DNA of 64,000 nucleotides, taken from NCBI RefSeq assembly GCF_002812725.1, contig NZ_NMUN01000010.1, positions 372,001 to 436,000 on the forward strand, read 5' to 3'. A program made the translations under genes and the position numbers. Below, piece after piece: positions 18,216 through 26,546 of the stretch. The DNA comes from Microbacterium sp. BR1 (lineage in GTDB: Bacteria; Actinomycetota; Actinomycetes; Actinomycetales; Microbacteriaceae). The notes beneath the pieces were generated by a model, which saw only the letters and a program-made list of their open reading frames with translations, was not told where the DNA came from and searched no databases. Every line of letters starts with the position of its first letter. The stretch's first letter is position 1.

Positions 18216-19283
18216 ATGCGAACGCTGTCGATCGAGTCCTCGCGTGTCTCAGCCAGCTTCACCCGCGGCGTCGGTCGCCTCGTGTTGCAGCGCCCCGAGG
18301 CTCTCAACGCGCTCGACCTGGGGATGGTGCGCGGCCTGCGCGATGCGCTCGAGGCGTGGCGGGCCGAGCCGGATGTCGAGCGCATCCTGCTCGAGGGCGC
18401 GGGAGATCGCGGGCTGTGCGCCGGGGGTGACGTGCGGGGTCTGGCCGAGAGCATCATGTCGGGCAACGCCGAGGGTGCCGGGTCGTTCTTCCGCGAGGAG
18501 TATGCGCTCAACGCGGCCATCGCGGAGTATCCGAAGCCGATCGTGGTCTTCGCGGACGGGGTGACGATGGGCGGCGGAATCGGACTCGCTGGGCACGCCG
18601 CCGTGCGCATCGTGACGGAGCGCTCGGCGCTCGCGATGCCCGAGACGCGCATCGGTTTCACCCCGGATGTCGGGGGCACCTGGTTGCTGGCTCGCGCCCC
18701 GGGGCGGCTGGGCGAGTACCTCGCCCTGACGGGCGGCTCGATGTCGGCGGCGGATGCGATCGATGCCGGGTTCGCCGACCTGCTGGTTCCCTCGGAACGC
18801 CTGGATGCCGTGCGCGAGGCGCTCGAGTCGCGTGCCGATCCGGGCGGCGCGACCGAGGTCGCGATGCTCTTCGACGAGTCGCCCGAGCCGTCCACGCTGG
18901 CACGGCACCGGGCCTGGATCGACCCGGCGTTCGCGGCCGACGACGTCGCGGGGATCATCGCGGCACTCCGCGAGCGGCCCGAGCCCGAGGCATCCGCCAC
19001 CGCCGAACTGCTCGAGACGCTCTCGCCGACCGCGTTGACGGTCACGCTCGCCTCGGTCCGCGCGGCCCGCTCCGATCCCGACCTGCGCGCGTCGCTCGAG
19101 CGTGAGTACGGGCTGGCGATGTGGTTCGCCCACACCCAACCGGACCTGCCCGAGGGGGTCCGTGCGCGCCTGATCGACAAGGACGGGGCACCGCACTGGC
19201 GACCCGCCTCGCTCGCCGAGCTGCCGCCGGATGTCGCGGCTCAGGCGTTCGCCTTCCGACCCGAGGTGCCGCTCTGGGCCTGA
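18216..19283 (+). CDS. 3-hydroxyisobutyryl-CoA hydrolase / enoyl-CoA hydratase family
   Basis: This 355-residue crotonase-fold protein has GLCAGGDVRGLAES (oxyanion-hole region), VVFADGVTMGGGIGLAGHA and MPETRIGFTPDVGGTWLLARAPG. The MPETxIGFxPDVGG segment and the length of ~350 are typical of the 3-hydroxyisobutyryl-CoA hydrolase branch, a step of valine breakdown, rather than the ~260-residue hydratases. Propionyl-CoA from valine would feed the prp operon at 40 kb (inference). Start ATG at 18216 is set by the leaderless promoter; an upstream in-frame ATG at 18165 is unlikely. Confidence 0.82.
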   Translation: MRTLSIESSRVSASFTRGVGRLVLQRPEALNALDLGMVRGLRDALEAWRAEPDVERILLEGAGDRGLCAGGDVRGLAESIMSGNAEGAGSFFREEYALNAAIAEYPKPIVVFADGVTMGGGIGLAGHAAVRIVTERSALAMPETRIGFTPDVGGTWLLARAPGRLGEYLALTGGSMSAADAIDAGFADLLVPSERLDAVREALESRADPGGATEVAMLFDESPEPSTLARHRAWIDPAFAADDVAGIIAALRERPEPEASATAELLETLSPTALTVTLASVRAARSDPDLRASLEREYGLAMWFAHTQPDLPEGVRARLIDKDGAPHWRPASLAELPPDVAAQAFAFRPEVPLWA

Positions 19284-19325
19284 CGACATCCGGGCGTGCG
19301 TCCGGACGCTCGGGCGCCGTGTCCC

Positions 19326-19331
19326 TAGAGT
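19326..19331 (+). promoter_or_regulatory. Leaderless -10 element of the LssY_C gene
   Basis: TAGAGT, then GACCCT, then ATG at 19338. Confidence 0.6.
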
Positions 19332-19337
19332 GACCCT

Positions 19338-20225
19338 ATGGAACGGTCGGAGCCCCCGCGCCACAGACGCCGCTACTCGGTGGGCGTGGTGCTCGATTGG
19401 TTCTTCTTCGTCTTCGCGGGCCTCGCCGCGATCTGGCTCGCCTACCTCGGGTTCACCGAGACGTTCCGGGTCGGATGGTGGGGCATCCCGTTCGCCGTCG
19501 TGTTCTGGGTCGTGCTCGCCTACCTCGTGCTGCCGCGATTGCACCGCATCCTGACTACGATCTACGTTCCCGACTACTTCATCGGCCGCACCCGCACGAG
19601 CGACGGGCTGCTCGGCGATCCGGTCAACCTGGCCTTCCGCGGAACCGCGGAAGAGATCGAGGCTGCGCTCGAGGTCGCGGGCTGGCGACGCGCCGACCCG
19701 GTCACCCTCGCCTCGTCATGGCGCATCATCACGTCGACGCTGAGACGTCGCAGCTACGACGAGGCGCCGGTGAGCCCCCTGTTCCTGTTCAGCCGTCAGC
19801 AGGACTTCGCCTATCAGCAGGAGGTCGACGGCAACCCCGCGCAGCGGCATCACGTGCGTTTCTGGAAATGCCCGGAGGGATGGCTGCTGCCGGGCGGAGC
19901 CCGCGTCGAGTGGCTCGCCGCGGGCACCTTCGACACCGCCGTCGGGCTGTCGCTCTTCACCCTGCAGGTCACGCACCGCATCGACGCGGACACCGATATC
20001 GAGCGCGACCACATCATCCAGACCCTCGTGGCGGCCGAGCCCGCGATCCGCATCGACGTCATCAAGGACTTCTCGAGCGGCTACCACGCACGCAATGGCG
20101 GAGGCGACAGCATCCGCACCGACGGTGATCTGCCGATCGTGGATGTCTCGGGTGTCCCGATCCCGACCGACACGCGTTCCGTCGTCGCGGAGCGCGCCGT
20201 TCTCACAGAGGGGAGCGCCTCGTGA
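19338..20225 (+). CDS. LssY C-terminal-domain membrane protein
   Basis: This 295-residue protein has two N-terminal membrane helices (~17-38 and ~47-66), then a soluble domain. The domain carries GDPVNLAF, AGWRRADPVTLASSWRI, APVSPLFLFSRQQDFAYQQE and QRHHVRFWKCP, which I recognise as the LssY_C domain found alone or fused to PAP2 phosphatases. Its biochemical function is not established. The last codons overlap the GTG of the next gene. TIYVPDYFIGRTRTSDGLLG joins the membrane and soluble parts. Confidence 0.8.
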   Translation: MERSEPPRHRRRYSVGVVLDWFFFVFAGLAAIWLAYLGFTETFRVGWWGIPFAVVFWVVLAYLVLPRLHRILTTIYVPDYFIGRTRTSDGLLGDPVNLAFRGTAEEIEAALEVAGWRRADPVTLASSWRIITSTLRRRSYDEAPVSPLFLFSRQQDFAYQQEVDGNPAQRHHVRFWKCPEGWLLPGGARVEWLAAGTFDTAVGLSLFTLQVTHRIDADTDIERDHIIQTLVAAEPAIRIDVIKDFSSGYHARNGGGDSIRTDGDLPIVDVSGVPIPTDTRSVVAERAVLTEGSAS

Positions 20226-20752
20226 CCGGATCCGCCGGAAGGACCCCCGAGAAGCGCCCCGCATTCGAATCCCCGGGGGACCTCGTCCGCCCGGTCGGGT
20301 ACGACCCGAACATGCCCCGTCCCGCCGCCATCAGCGCCGGAGCCGGTCTGGTCATGTTGCGGGTCGTCGCGGGCTTCCTGTGGCTCGCGGCACTGGCCCT
20401 CAACTGGGGTGACATCGCGCACAGCGTCGAGGTCGAGCTCGGCGAGGACGTGAAGCTGACGGAAGACGCCAAGACCATCGGGCTCGCTCTGATCCTGGCG
20501 GTCGGGGGCGTCGCGACGTTTCTCGAGGGTGTGCTGGCGGTGCTGATCTACCGGGGACACAACTGGGCGCGCGTTCTCGTCATGCTGTACGCCGTCGTGT
20601 CGATCTCGGCGGCGTTCACGACCTGGTGGGTCGGTGGCCAAGACATCCGGGTCGAGACGACTCTCGTCACGCTGAGCCTCGACATCCTCGTGCTGCTCGC
20701 GCTCTCGAGCAGGCAGGCGGCGGCATACGCGCGGCGAAAGCAGCGGCGCTGA
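20222..20752 (+). CDS. Hypothetical four-helix membrane protein
   Basis: This 176-residue protein has a charged, disordered N-terminus of ~35 residues and then about four membrane helices. A short acidic extracytoplasmic stretch (EVELGEDVKLTEDAKT) follows the first helix. The C-terminus is very basic (ARRKQRR), as expected for a cytoplasmic end. The GTG start overlaps the LssY_C stop, so the two probably act together. It was not recognised as a named family. Confidence 0.75.
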   Translation: MTGSAGRTPEKRPAFESPGDLVRPVGYDPNMPRPAAISAGAGLVMLRVVAGFLWLAALALNWGDIAHSVEVELGEDVKLTEDAKTIGLALILAVGGVATFLEGVLAVLIYRGHNWARVLVMLYAVVSISAAFTTWWVGGQDIRVETTLVTLSLDILVLLALSSRQAAAYARRKQRR

Positions 20753-20819
20753 GCGGCCCCTCCCAGGGTCCGGGCGTTAGCCTGGAGTCCGCCCGTTCGG
20801 CGGCGGAGGAGGCAGTGCG

Positions 20820-21770
20820 GTGTTCGACAGTCCCCTCTCGACGTCTGCCTACGGCGTGCTCGGCGTCGAACCGGATGTCGATGACGAGCAGCTCCGGCGG
20901 GCCTACCGCCAGCGACTGCGCGCGACGCATCCCGACACCGGCGGTGATGCGGCATCCTTCGGTCGGGTGCAGCGCGCGTGGGATCTCGTGGGCACACCGG
21001 CCGCGCGTGAGGCATACGACCGCGGGCACGGCTTCACGAACCATGCGCCCGATCCCGGCGCGGGCACCGACGACGATCCGTCCGGGTGGCGTCCGGCGCG
21101 GGCGAGCGCTGACACGCGGCCCCGGGCCCGCAGCCACGGGCAGCCCGGTGGCTGGCGACGCGAGCGCTACCTCACCCTGATGCGCGAATGGGTCGGCCGC
21201 GGCATCCCCCTCGAAGACCCCTACGCGCCGGCCCTGGTGCGGTCGGCACCGCACGAGATCCGCCGCCTGCTGGCGGATGCGCTCGCCGAAGAGGCCACCG
21301 CCCGCGTCGTCGCGGACCTCGGGATGGGGTTCGCGGTGTGGCACGACGTCGCCGCTTCGGGTCGCCGGGGCGATGACCCCGACGCGAAGCTCGACCACAT
21401 CGTTCTCGGGCCGAGCGGTCTCTACGGGGTGCTCTCCGAAGACTTCGGGGGACCCGTCTCGCTCCGCCGCGGCGAGTTGCAGGGCGAGGACGTCGCGGGT
21501 GCGCCGATCGGCGACCTGATCGGCCGGATGCGGGTCGTGTCGCGCGCCGCGGGCGTGCGGTTCAGCGGGGCGATCGTCGTGCTGCCGGATGACGATCTGC
21601 CACAGGCGATTCTCGACGTCGGCCGTGTGCGGGGTCTGCCGGTCGTCGTGTGCGGCCGGGTCGCTCTCGCGACGGTGCTGCGCCGCGGTATCCCCGGCGC
21701 GCGGGACATGGGCGGCAACGAGGTCTTCGACGTCCGCACGCGGCTGCAGCAGACCGTGCGCTTCGTCTGA
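20820..21770 (+). CDS. J-domain protein with NERD-like C-terminal domain
   Basis: This 316-residue protein begins with a J-domain (~8-66) with an intact HPD at 37-39 (ATHPDTGG) and RVQRAWDLVGTPAAREAYDRG, so it should stimulate an Hsp70. A disordered Asp/Arg/Pro linker follows (~70-110). The C-terminal part (~190-316) has LDHIVLGPSGLYGV and RFSGAIVVLPDDD, a pattern like the nuclease-related NERD domain (inference). GTG at 20820 follows a strong GGAGGAGG site. An upstream TAGCCT at ~20777 could be its promoter. There is no zinc-finger or DnaJ C-domain. Confidence 0.78.
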   Translation: MFDSPLSTSAYGVLGVEPDVDDEQLRRAYRQRLRATHPDTGGDAASFGRVQRAWDLVGTPAAREAYDRGHGFTNHAPDPGAGTDDDPSGWRPARASADTRPRARSHGQPGGWRRERYLTLMREWVGRGIPLEDPYAPALVRSAPHEIRRLLADALAEEATARVVADLGMGFAVWHDVAASGRRGDDPDAKLDHIVLGPSGLYGVLSEDFGGPVSLRRGELQGEDVAGAPIGDLIGRMRVVSRAAGVRFSGAIVVLPDDDLPQAILDVGRVRGLPVVVCGRVALATVLRRGIPGARDMGGNEVFDVRTRLQQTVRFV

Positions 21771-21815
21771 GCCGATCGACGCTCCGTCACCTGTGTCGAC
21801 AGCTCGGCCTATCGC

Positions 21816-23336
21816 TCAGCCGGCGACGAGACCGAACAGCTGAAGCGGATGCGTGAGCCGCCACCAGAAGCTCGGCCCGGCGACCTCGTCCGCGAGCAGC
21901 GCCTCGACCTCGACCTCATCGACCGGTCCGGAGACGCTCACGGTGCCCGCGGATGCGCCGCTCGCGCGATCATCGCCGAGCGACAGGTTCGCGGCGGCCG
22001 ACGAGGGCGATCCGTTCCAGAGGATGACCGATCCATCCGTCGCGGTCACGATGTCGACGGGATCCGACCACAGTGTCGATACCGTGCCGACCACCGTGCC
22101 CGCGGGCAGGGCGATCGTGGGTGCGAGCTGCGCGTCGAGTCCGTTCAGGAGGTCGCGCGCGAGGGCGAATCGCGTCTCGCCGTCGGGCTGCCCGAGCACG
22201 GAGGTGTAAGCCCGCACCGTCGTCTCGCCGATCGTGATGTCGCGCGCGGCCAGGACGTTGTAGTCACCGAAGAGCAGTCCCGTCTTGATGCCGACCATGC
22301 CGGGCTCGCCCAGCAGGGCGTTGGTGTTCTCGACCAGACCCGCCCCGGGCAGCTCGACCGACTGCTGCGCGACGATCTCGGCGATGACGGGATTCGCGAG
22401 GGCGCGGCGGGCGAGGCCGACGAGAGCCGCGGGCGTCGCGGTGTTGCGCGGGCTGATGCCCGACGAGTCGACGACGGTGATGCCCGCCAACCCGTGCTGC
22501 GTGAGCCACTGCATGGCGGCACGCGCGTAGACCGCGTCCGAGGGGTACAGGCCGTCCACGAGCTTGTCCGCATAGTTTCCGGCCGAACCGATCAGCATGC
22601 CCTGCAGGAGCTGGTACTCCGTGAGCGTGGTGCCGACCGGAACATCGAGCGCGGACTCGTCCGCCGCGAGCGTGTTGCGGTAGTTCGTGCGATCCGCGCG
22701 GGTGAATGCGTACTCGGGCCCCGACTCGCCCACCGCGAGGGGGAGTGCGTCGAGAACCACGAGCGCGGTGATGACCTTGGTGATGCTGGCCATCGGAACG
22801 GCTGCATCCGCGCTGGCGGCGGTCGTGCCCAGCCCCTCGACGGCGAGGGCGGCGGAACCCTCTGCGGGCCACGCGGGGGTGGCGGGAGCACCCGCCACCG
22901 TCTGCAGCTCGACGGCGTCGACGCGCGGCGCGACGGCATACAGCGGCCAGACGAGCATGGCGATCGCGTAGACGGCGACCAGCCCCAGGACGCTGCCGAG
23001 CGGGACGAGCACACCCGGGCGGAGCGGCGAGCGCCTCGGCCACCGTTCGACGAGCTCGGTCTGCGGCGGCACCTCGGGCTGCGGCACGGTGGAGGTGCCG
23101 TCTTCGCGAACCCACGCGAGCGCGCGGGTGGTCGTGGGAACCTCCGTCGGCGTCGGCGTCGGCGTCGGGGTCGGGGTCGGAATGGGCGCGGCCGCGGGCT
23201 CTGGGACCGCGGGGGCGAGGGGCGGTGCCGAGGCCGTCGCCGCCCGGGATTCATCGAGCACCGGAGTCGCGCCCGTCTCACGGCGACGTCGGGCCCGCCG
23301 GGTGAGCACGGGCTCAGGCGGGTCGTTCGAGGTCAT
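21816..23336 (-). CDS. D-alanyl-D-alanine carboxypeptidase (PBP5/6-type, membrane anchored)
   Basis: This 506-residue protein trims peptidoglycan pentapeptides outside the membrane. A basic, disordered cytoplasmic N-terminus contains a Pro-Thr dipeptide array (51-64), then one membrane helix at ~108-130. The serine peptidase domain carries SITK (Ser184, Lys187), the second motif region written SAGN (251-254) where SxN is expected, and KTG at 351-353. The order of motifs supports class A carboxypeptidase. The start is fixed by a leaderless promoter. It diverges from the thiamine-regulated ykoE operon. Confidence 0.88.
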   Translation of the reverse strand: MTSNDPPEPVLTRRARRRRETGATPVLDESRAATASAPPLAPAVPEPAAAPIPTPTPTPTPTPTEVPTTTRALAWVREDGTSTVPQPEVPPQTELVERWPRRSPLRPGVLVPLGSVLGLVAVYAIAMLVWPLYAVAPRVDAVELQTVAGAPATPAWPAEGSAALAVEGLGTTAASADAAVPMASITKVITALVVLDALPLAVGESGPEYAFTRADRTNYRNTLAADESALDVPVGTTLTEYQLLQGMLIGSAGNYADKLVDGLYPSDAVYARAAMQWLTQHGLAGITVVDSSGISPRNTATPAALVGLARRALANPVIAEIVAQQSVELPGAGLVENTNALLGEPGMVGIKTGLLFGDYNVLAARDITIGETTVRAYTSVLGQPDGETRFALARDLLNGLDAQLAPTIALPAGTVVGTVSTLWSDPVDIVTATDGSVILWNGSPSSAAANLSLGDDRASGASAGTVSVSGPVDEVEVEALLADEVAGPSFWWRLTHPLQLFGLVAG

Positions 23337-23342
23337 TCGCCT

Positions 23343-23348
23343 ACGGTA
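23343..23348 (-). promoter_or_regulatory. Leaderless -10 element of the carboxypeptidase gene
   Basis: On the minus strand TACCGT, AGGCGA, ATG (start at 23336). Confidence 0.6.
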
Positions 23349-23358
23349 CCGCGACAGC

Positions 23359-23364
23359 TATACT
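23359..23364 (+). promoter_or_regulatory. -10 element upstream of the TPP riboswitch
   Basis: TATACT is a near-consensus hexamer. Transcription would start around 23371, a few bases before the riboswitch aptamer. No clear -35 is visible. Confidence 0.55.
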
Positions 23365-23375
23365 CATCCCGTCAA

Positions 23376-23462
23376 CCACGGGAGTCCGGTGTGCCGGGCT
23401 GAGAGGAAGCGAACACGCTTCGACCGTCGAACCTGATCTGGGTCATGCCAGCGCAGGAAGGA
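23376..23462 (+). promoter_or_regulatory. TPP (THI-box) riboswitch
   Basis: The conserved elements occur in order: CCACGGGAGTCCGG and GCCGGGCTGAGAGG (P2-P3 side), then GAACCTGATCTGGGTCATG and CCAGCGCAGGAAGG. These match the thiamine-pyrophosphate aptamer, including the CUGAGA and ACCUGAUCUGG cores. The aptamer ends at the ribosome-binding site (GGAAGGAG, 23456-23463) of ykoE, so it most likely blocks translation initiation when TPP is bound. It controls the HMP uptake operon. Confidence 0.95.
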
Positions 23463-23468
23463 GCACTC

Positions 23469-24110
23469 ATGAGTACGTCCACGTCCACATCTGCCCCCGC
23501 CACCACCGGGCGCCGCGGATTCTCTGCCATCACCTGGCGCTGGAGGGTCGTCGACATCGTCGTCGCCAGCGTCATCGGTGTCGCGTCCGCCGCGATCTTC
23601 CTCGTCTGGAACATCGGCTACGAGGGGCCGAGCTCGATCCTCTCGCCCCTGCTTCCCGGGCTGCAGGGCCTGCTCGCCGGCCCGTGGCTCATCGCCGGCG
23701 TGCTGGGCGCGCTCATCATCCGCAAGCCGGGTGCCGCGCTCTACACCGAGCTGCTCGCGGCCGTGATCTCGGCCCTCGTCGGCAACCAGTGGGGTCCGCT
23801 GACGATCGCCTCGGGCCTCGTGCAGGGACTCGGTGCCGAGATCGTCTTCCTCCTCTTCGCCTACGCCGTCTGGCGCCTGCCGGTCGCGATCCTCGCCGGT
23901 GCCGGTGCGGGCCTCGCCTGCGGCATCAACGACCGCATCCTCTGGTACGCGGGTGCCGACACGACCTTCACGCTCGTCTACATCGCGGCCACGACGATCT
24001 CGGGCGCCGTGATCGCGGGTGCCGGCGCCTGGTTCGTGGCGCGCGGCCTCGCGGCGACCGGTGCCCTCGGGCGCTTCGCTTCGGGACGCGAGGTCACGCG
24101 GCGCGTCTGA
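23469..24110 (+). CDS. ykoE: HMP/thiamine precursor ECF transporter substrate-binding component
   Basis: This 213-residue membrane S-component has about six helices (VVDIVVASVIGVASAAIFLVW, then glycine/alanine-rich helices). Features are the conserved PGLQGLLAGPWLIAGVLGALIIRKPGAALYTE region split across helices two and three, and the motif GNQWG. It is placed directly after a TPP riboswitch and before ykoD and ykoC, which identifies it as YkoE for hydroxymethylpyrimidine uptake. ATG at 23469 is six bases after the riboswitch-embedded ribosome-binding site. Ser/Thr repeats fill the first 12 residues. Confidence 0.92.
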   Translation: MSTSTSTSAPATTGRRGFSAITWRWRVVDIVVASVIGVASAAIFLVWNIGYEGPSSILSPLLPGLQGLLAGPWLIAGVLGALIIRKPGAALYTELLAAVISALVGNQWGPLTIASGLVQGLGAEIVFLLFAYAVWRLPVAILAGAGAGLACGINDRILWYAGADTTFTLVYIAATTISGAVIAGAGAWFVARGLAATGALGRFASGREVTRRV

Positions 24111-24111
24111 C

Positions 24112-25626
24112 GTGGTCGATCCTTCGATCGCATCCGTCGCCCCCCTCCGCCCCGCGGCGGTCGAGGCGCGGGGCTGGGGCTGGCGCTTCGCCTCGCGTCT
24201 CGGATGGGCGGTGACGGATGCCTCGTTCCGCATCGAGCCCGGTGAGCGCGTCCTGCTGCTGGGCGCATCCGGGGCGGGCAAGTCCACGCTGTTGCACGCG
24301 CTCGCCGGGGTGCTCGGGGGCGACGACGAGGGCGAGTCGCGCGGTGAGCTCACGATCGACACCCTCCCCGCGGCTCGCGCCGCGGGGAGGGCCGGGCTCG
24401 TCCTGCAAGACCCCGACAGTCAGGCGATCCTCGCGCGCGTGGGGGACGATGTGGCGTTCGGCGCCGAGAACCTCGGCATCCCGCGCGAAGAGATCTGGCG
24501 CAGGGTACGCGAGTCGCTCGACGCGGTGGGCCTGGATGTGCCGCTCGATCGGTCCACCTCGCAACTGTCGGGCGGGCAGAAGCAGCGCCTCGCGCTCGCG
24601 GGGGTGCTCGCCATGCGCCCGGGACTCATCCTGCTCGACGAGCCGACGGCCAACCTCGACCCCGAGGGTGTCCGCGAGGTGCGCGACGCGGTCACGCGAG
24701 TCGCCGAGCGGACCGGCGCGACGCTCGTCATCGTCGAGCACCGGATCGATGTGTGGTTGCCGCTCGTCGAGCGCGTCATCGTGCTCGGCGAGCGGTCCGG
24801 GTCCGAGGACGACCGCGAGGGTTCCGGCGGGGTCGGGGTGATAGCGGATGGCGCGCCCGACGATGTGTTGGGTGCCCTCGGGCCACGTCTGGCCGCGGGT
24901 GGCGTCTGGGTTCCCGGCATCCCTCCGCGACATCCCGCACCTCCCGTGCTCGCCCCGGGCCCCGCCGTGCTCGAGGCGCGCGATCTGACGGCCGGGCGCG
25001 TGAAGGGCGTGCCCGTGGCCGGACCCGTGAGCCTCGACGTGCGCTCGGGGGAGGTGCTCGGCATCACCGGGTCGAACGGTGCCGGCAAGTCCACCCTCGC
25101 GCTGACCCTGGCGGGCCTGCTGCCCGCCGTGGGCGGCCGAGTCGAGGCATCCCGCGCCCTCGCCGATTCTGCTCAGCGCGATCCGCTGAAGTGGTCGTCG
25201 CGCGCGCTGCTGACCCGGATCGGCGCGGTCTTCCAAGAGCCCGAGCACCAGCTGCTCGCGACCACGGTGCGCGGCGAGCTCGAGATCGGGCCTCGTTCCC
25301 TCGGTCTACCCGACGACGAGATCGCGCGCCGGGTCGACGATCTGCTCGTGCGACTGCGGCTCGATCGGCTGGCCGACGCGAACCCGTACACGCTGTCCGG
25401 TGGCGAGAAGCGGCGGCTGACGGTCGCGGCCACGCTGGCGACGCGCCCGCGGGTCATCGTGCTCGACGAACCGACGTTCGGTCAGGATGCCGTGACCTGG
25501 GCCGAGCTCGTCGCGATCATCGCCGAGCTGCGCGACGAGGGCACGGCCGTGGTCGTCGTCACCCACGACCCCGGGGTTCTCGATGCGCTGCACGCCCGTC
25601 GCTTCGATCTGCGAGGGACGGCATGA
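24112..25626 (+). CDS. ykoD: Duplicated ECF transporter ATPase for HMP uptake
   Basis: This 504-residue protein has two complete ABC ATPase domains. The first has Walker A GASGAGKST (~51-59), signature LSGGQKQRLALAG and Walker B LILLDEPTANLDP. The second has GSNGAGKST, LSGGEKRRLTVAA and VIVLDEPTFGQD. The Q-loops VLQDPDSQ and VFQEPEHQ are intact in both. GTG at 24112 lies one base after the ykoE stop; the open frame further upstream overlaps ykoE. The TGA overlaps the ATG of ykoC. It energises YkoE through YkoC at the inner face of the membrane. Confidence 0.93.
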   Translation: MVDPSIASVAPLRPAAVEARGWGWRFASRLGWAVTDASFRIEPGERVLLLGASGAGKSTLLHALAGVLGGDDEGESRGELTIDTLPAARAAGRAGLVLQDPDSQAILARVGDDVAFGAENLGIPREEIWRRVRESLDAVGLDVPLDRSTSQLSGGQKQRLALAGVLAMRPGLILLDEPTANLDPEGVREVRDAVTRVAERTGATLVIVEHRIDVWLPLVERVIVLGERSGSEDDREGSGGVGVIADGAPDDVLGALGPRLAAGGVWVPGIPPRHPAPPVLAPGPAVLEARDLTAGRVKGVPVAGPVSLDVRSGEVLGITGSNGAGKSTLALTLAGLLPAVGGRVEASRALADSAQRDPLKWSSRALLTRIGAVFQEPEHQLLATTVRGELEIGPRSLGLPDDEIARRVDDLLVRLRLDRLADANPYTLSGGEKRRLTVAATLATRPRVIVLDEPTFGQDAVTWAELVAIIAELRDEGTAVVVVTHDPGVLDALHARRFDLRGTA

Positions 25627-26438
25627 GCGCGCCGGTCGCGTCCCGCGTGCGCACGGGACCGATCGCGACCATCAACCCGGTGGCGAAGCTCGCCGCGGCC
25701 TTGCTGATCGCCGTTCCGCTGGTGCTGACGATCGACGCAGTCTCGGCGGCCACGGCACTGCTCCTGGAGCTGGTGCTCTTCGCCCTGTCGGGTCTGCGCT
25801 GGCGCGAGTTCTGGCTGCGGACGCTGCCCGTCTGGATCGCCGCTCCGCTCACGGCGCTGACGATCGCCCTGTACGGTGCGCCATCCGGGGCCGTCTACTT
25901 CGAGTGGCTGTTCGTGCGTGTGAGCGACGGATCGCTCGAACTGGCCCTCGCGACGTTCTTCCGCGTGCTCGCGATCGCTCTGCCCGGGGTGGTGCTCTTC
26001 GTCACGGTCGATCCGACGGACCTCGCCGACGGACTCGCGCAGCTCGTGCACCTGCCCGCGCGCTTCGTGCTCGGCGCGCTCGCCGGGATGCGTCTGCTCG
26101 GACTGCTCGGCGACGACTGGCGCGCGCTGGCGCTCGCTCGCCGCGCCCGCGGCGTCGCCGATGCCGGGCGGGTGCGGCGCACCCTCGGCATGGCGTTCGC
26201 GCTGTTCGTCCTGTCGATCCGGCGCGGGTCGAAGCTCGCGACGGCGATGGAGGCGCGCGGTTTCGGGGGCCGGATCGTCGACGCCGACGGTCACCCCGTG
26301 CCCCGCACCTGGGCCCGCCCGTCGCGGTGGGGTGCGCCCGAGTGGGTGCTCGTGACCGCCGGTGCCGCCATCTCGGCGACGGCGATCTCGGTCGCGGTGG
26401 CGACGGGCAGCTGGAACTTCATCCTCGGCCCCGCCTGA
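25623..26438 (+). CDS. ykoC: ECF transporter transmembrane (T) component
   Basis: This 271-residue EcfT-type protein has five to six membrane helices. It begins with NPVAKLAAALLIAVPLVL, the usual EcfT N-terminus, and carries the coupling-helix motif LALARRARGVAD and the second SKLATAMEARGFGG (the ARG motifs contacting the ATPases). It overlaps ykoD by four bases and closes the riboswitch-controlled operon. A 108-base gap follows before the dehydrogenase gene. Confidence 0.92.
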   Translation: MSAPVASRVRTGPIATINPVAKLAAALLIAVPLVLTIDAVSAATALLLELVLFALSGLRWREFWLRTLPVWIAAPLTALTIALYGAPSGAVYFEWLFVRVSDGSLELALATFFRVLAIALPGVVLFVTVDPTDLADGLAQLVHLPARFVLGALAGMRLLGLLGDDWRALALARRARGVADAGRVRRTLGMAFALFVLSIRRGSKLATAMEARGFGGRIVDADGHPVPRTWARPSRWGAPEWVLVTAGAAISATAISVAVATGSWNFILGPA

Positions 26439-26546
26439 CCCGCGCCGCGGGGACGGACGGGTGGCGGGGACCCCGTGTCGCGTAAAGTGGGACCGGATCT
26501 CAGGGCGTCCGGATGCGGACGCATGGCGTCGTTCGAAGGGGAGCGC

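Noticed and set aside
23151..23190. Tandem GTCGGC array as a CRISPR or transposon end
   Set aside because: It is an in-frame Pro-Thr microsatellite inside the carboxypeptidase gene, with no spacers or inverted ends.
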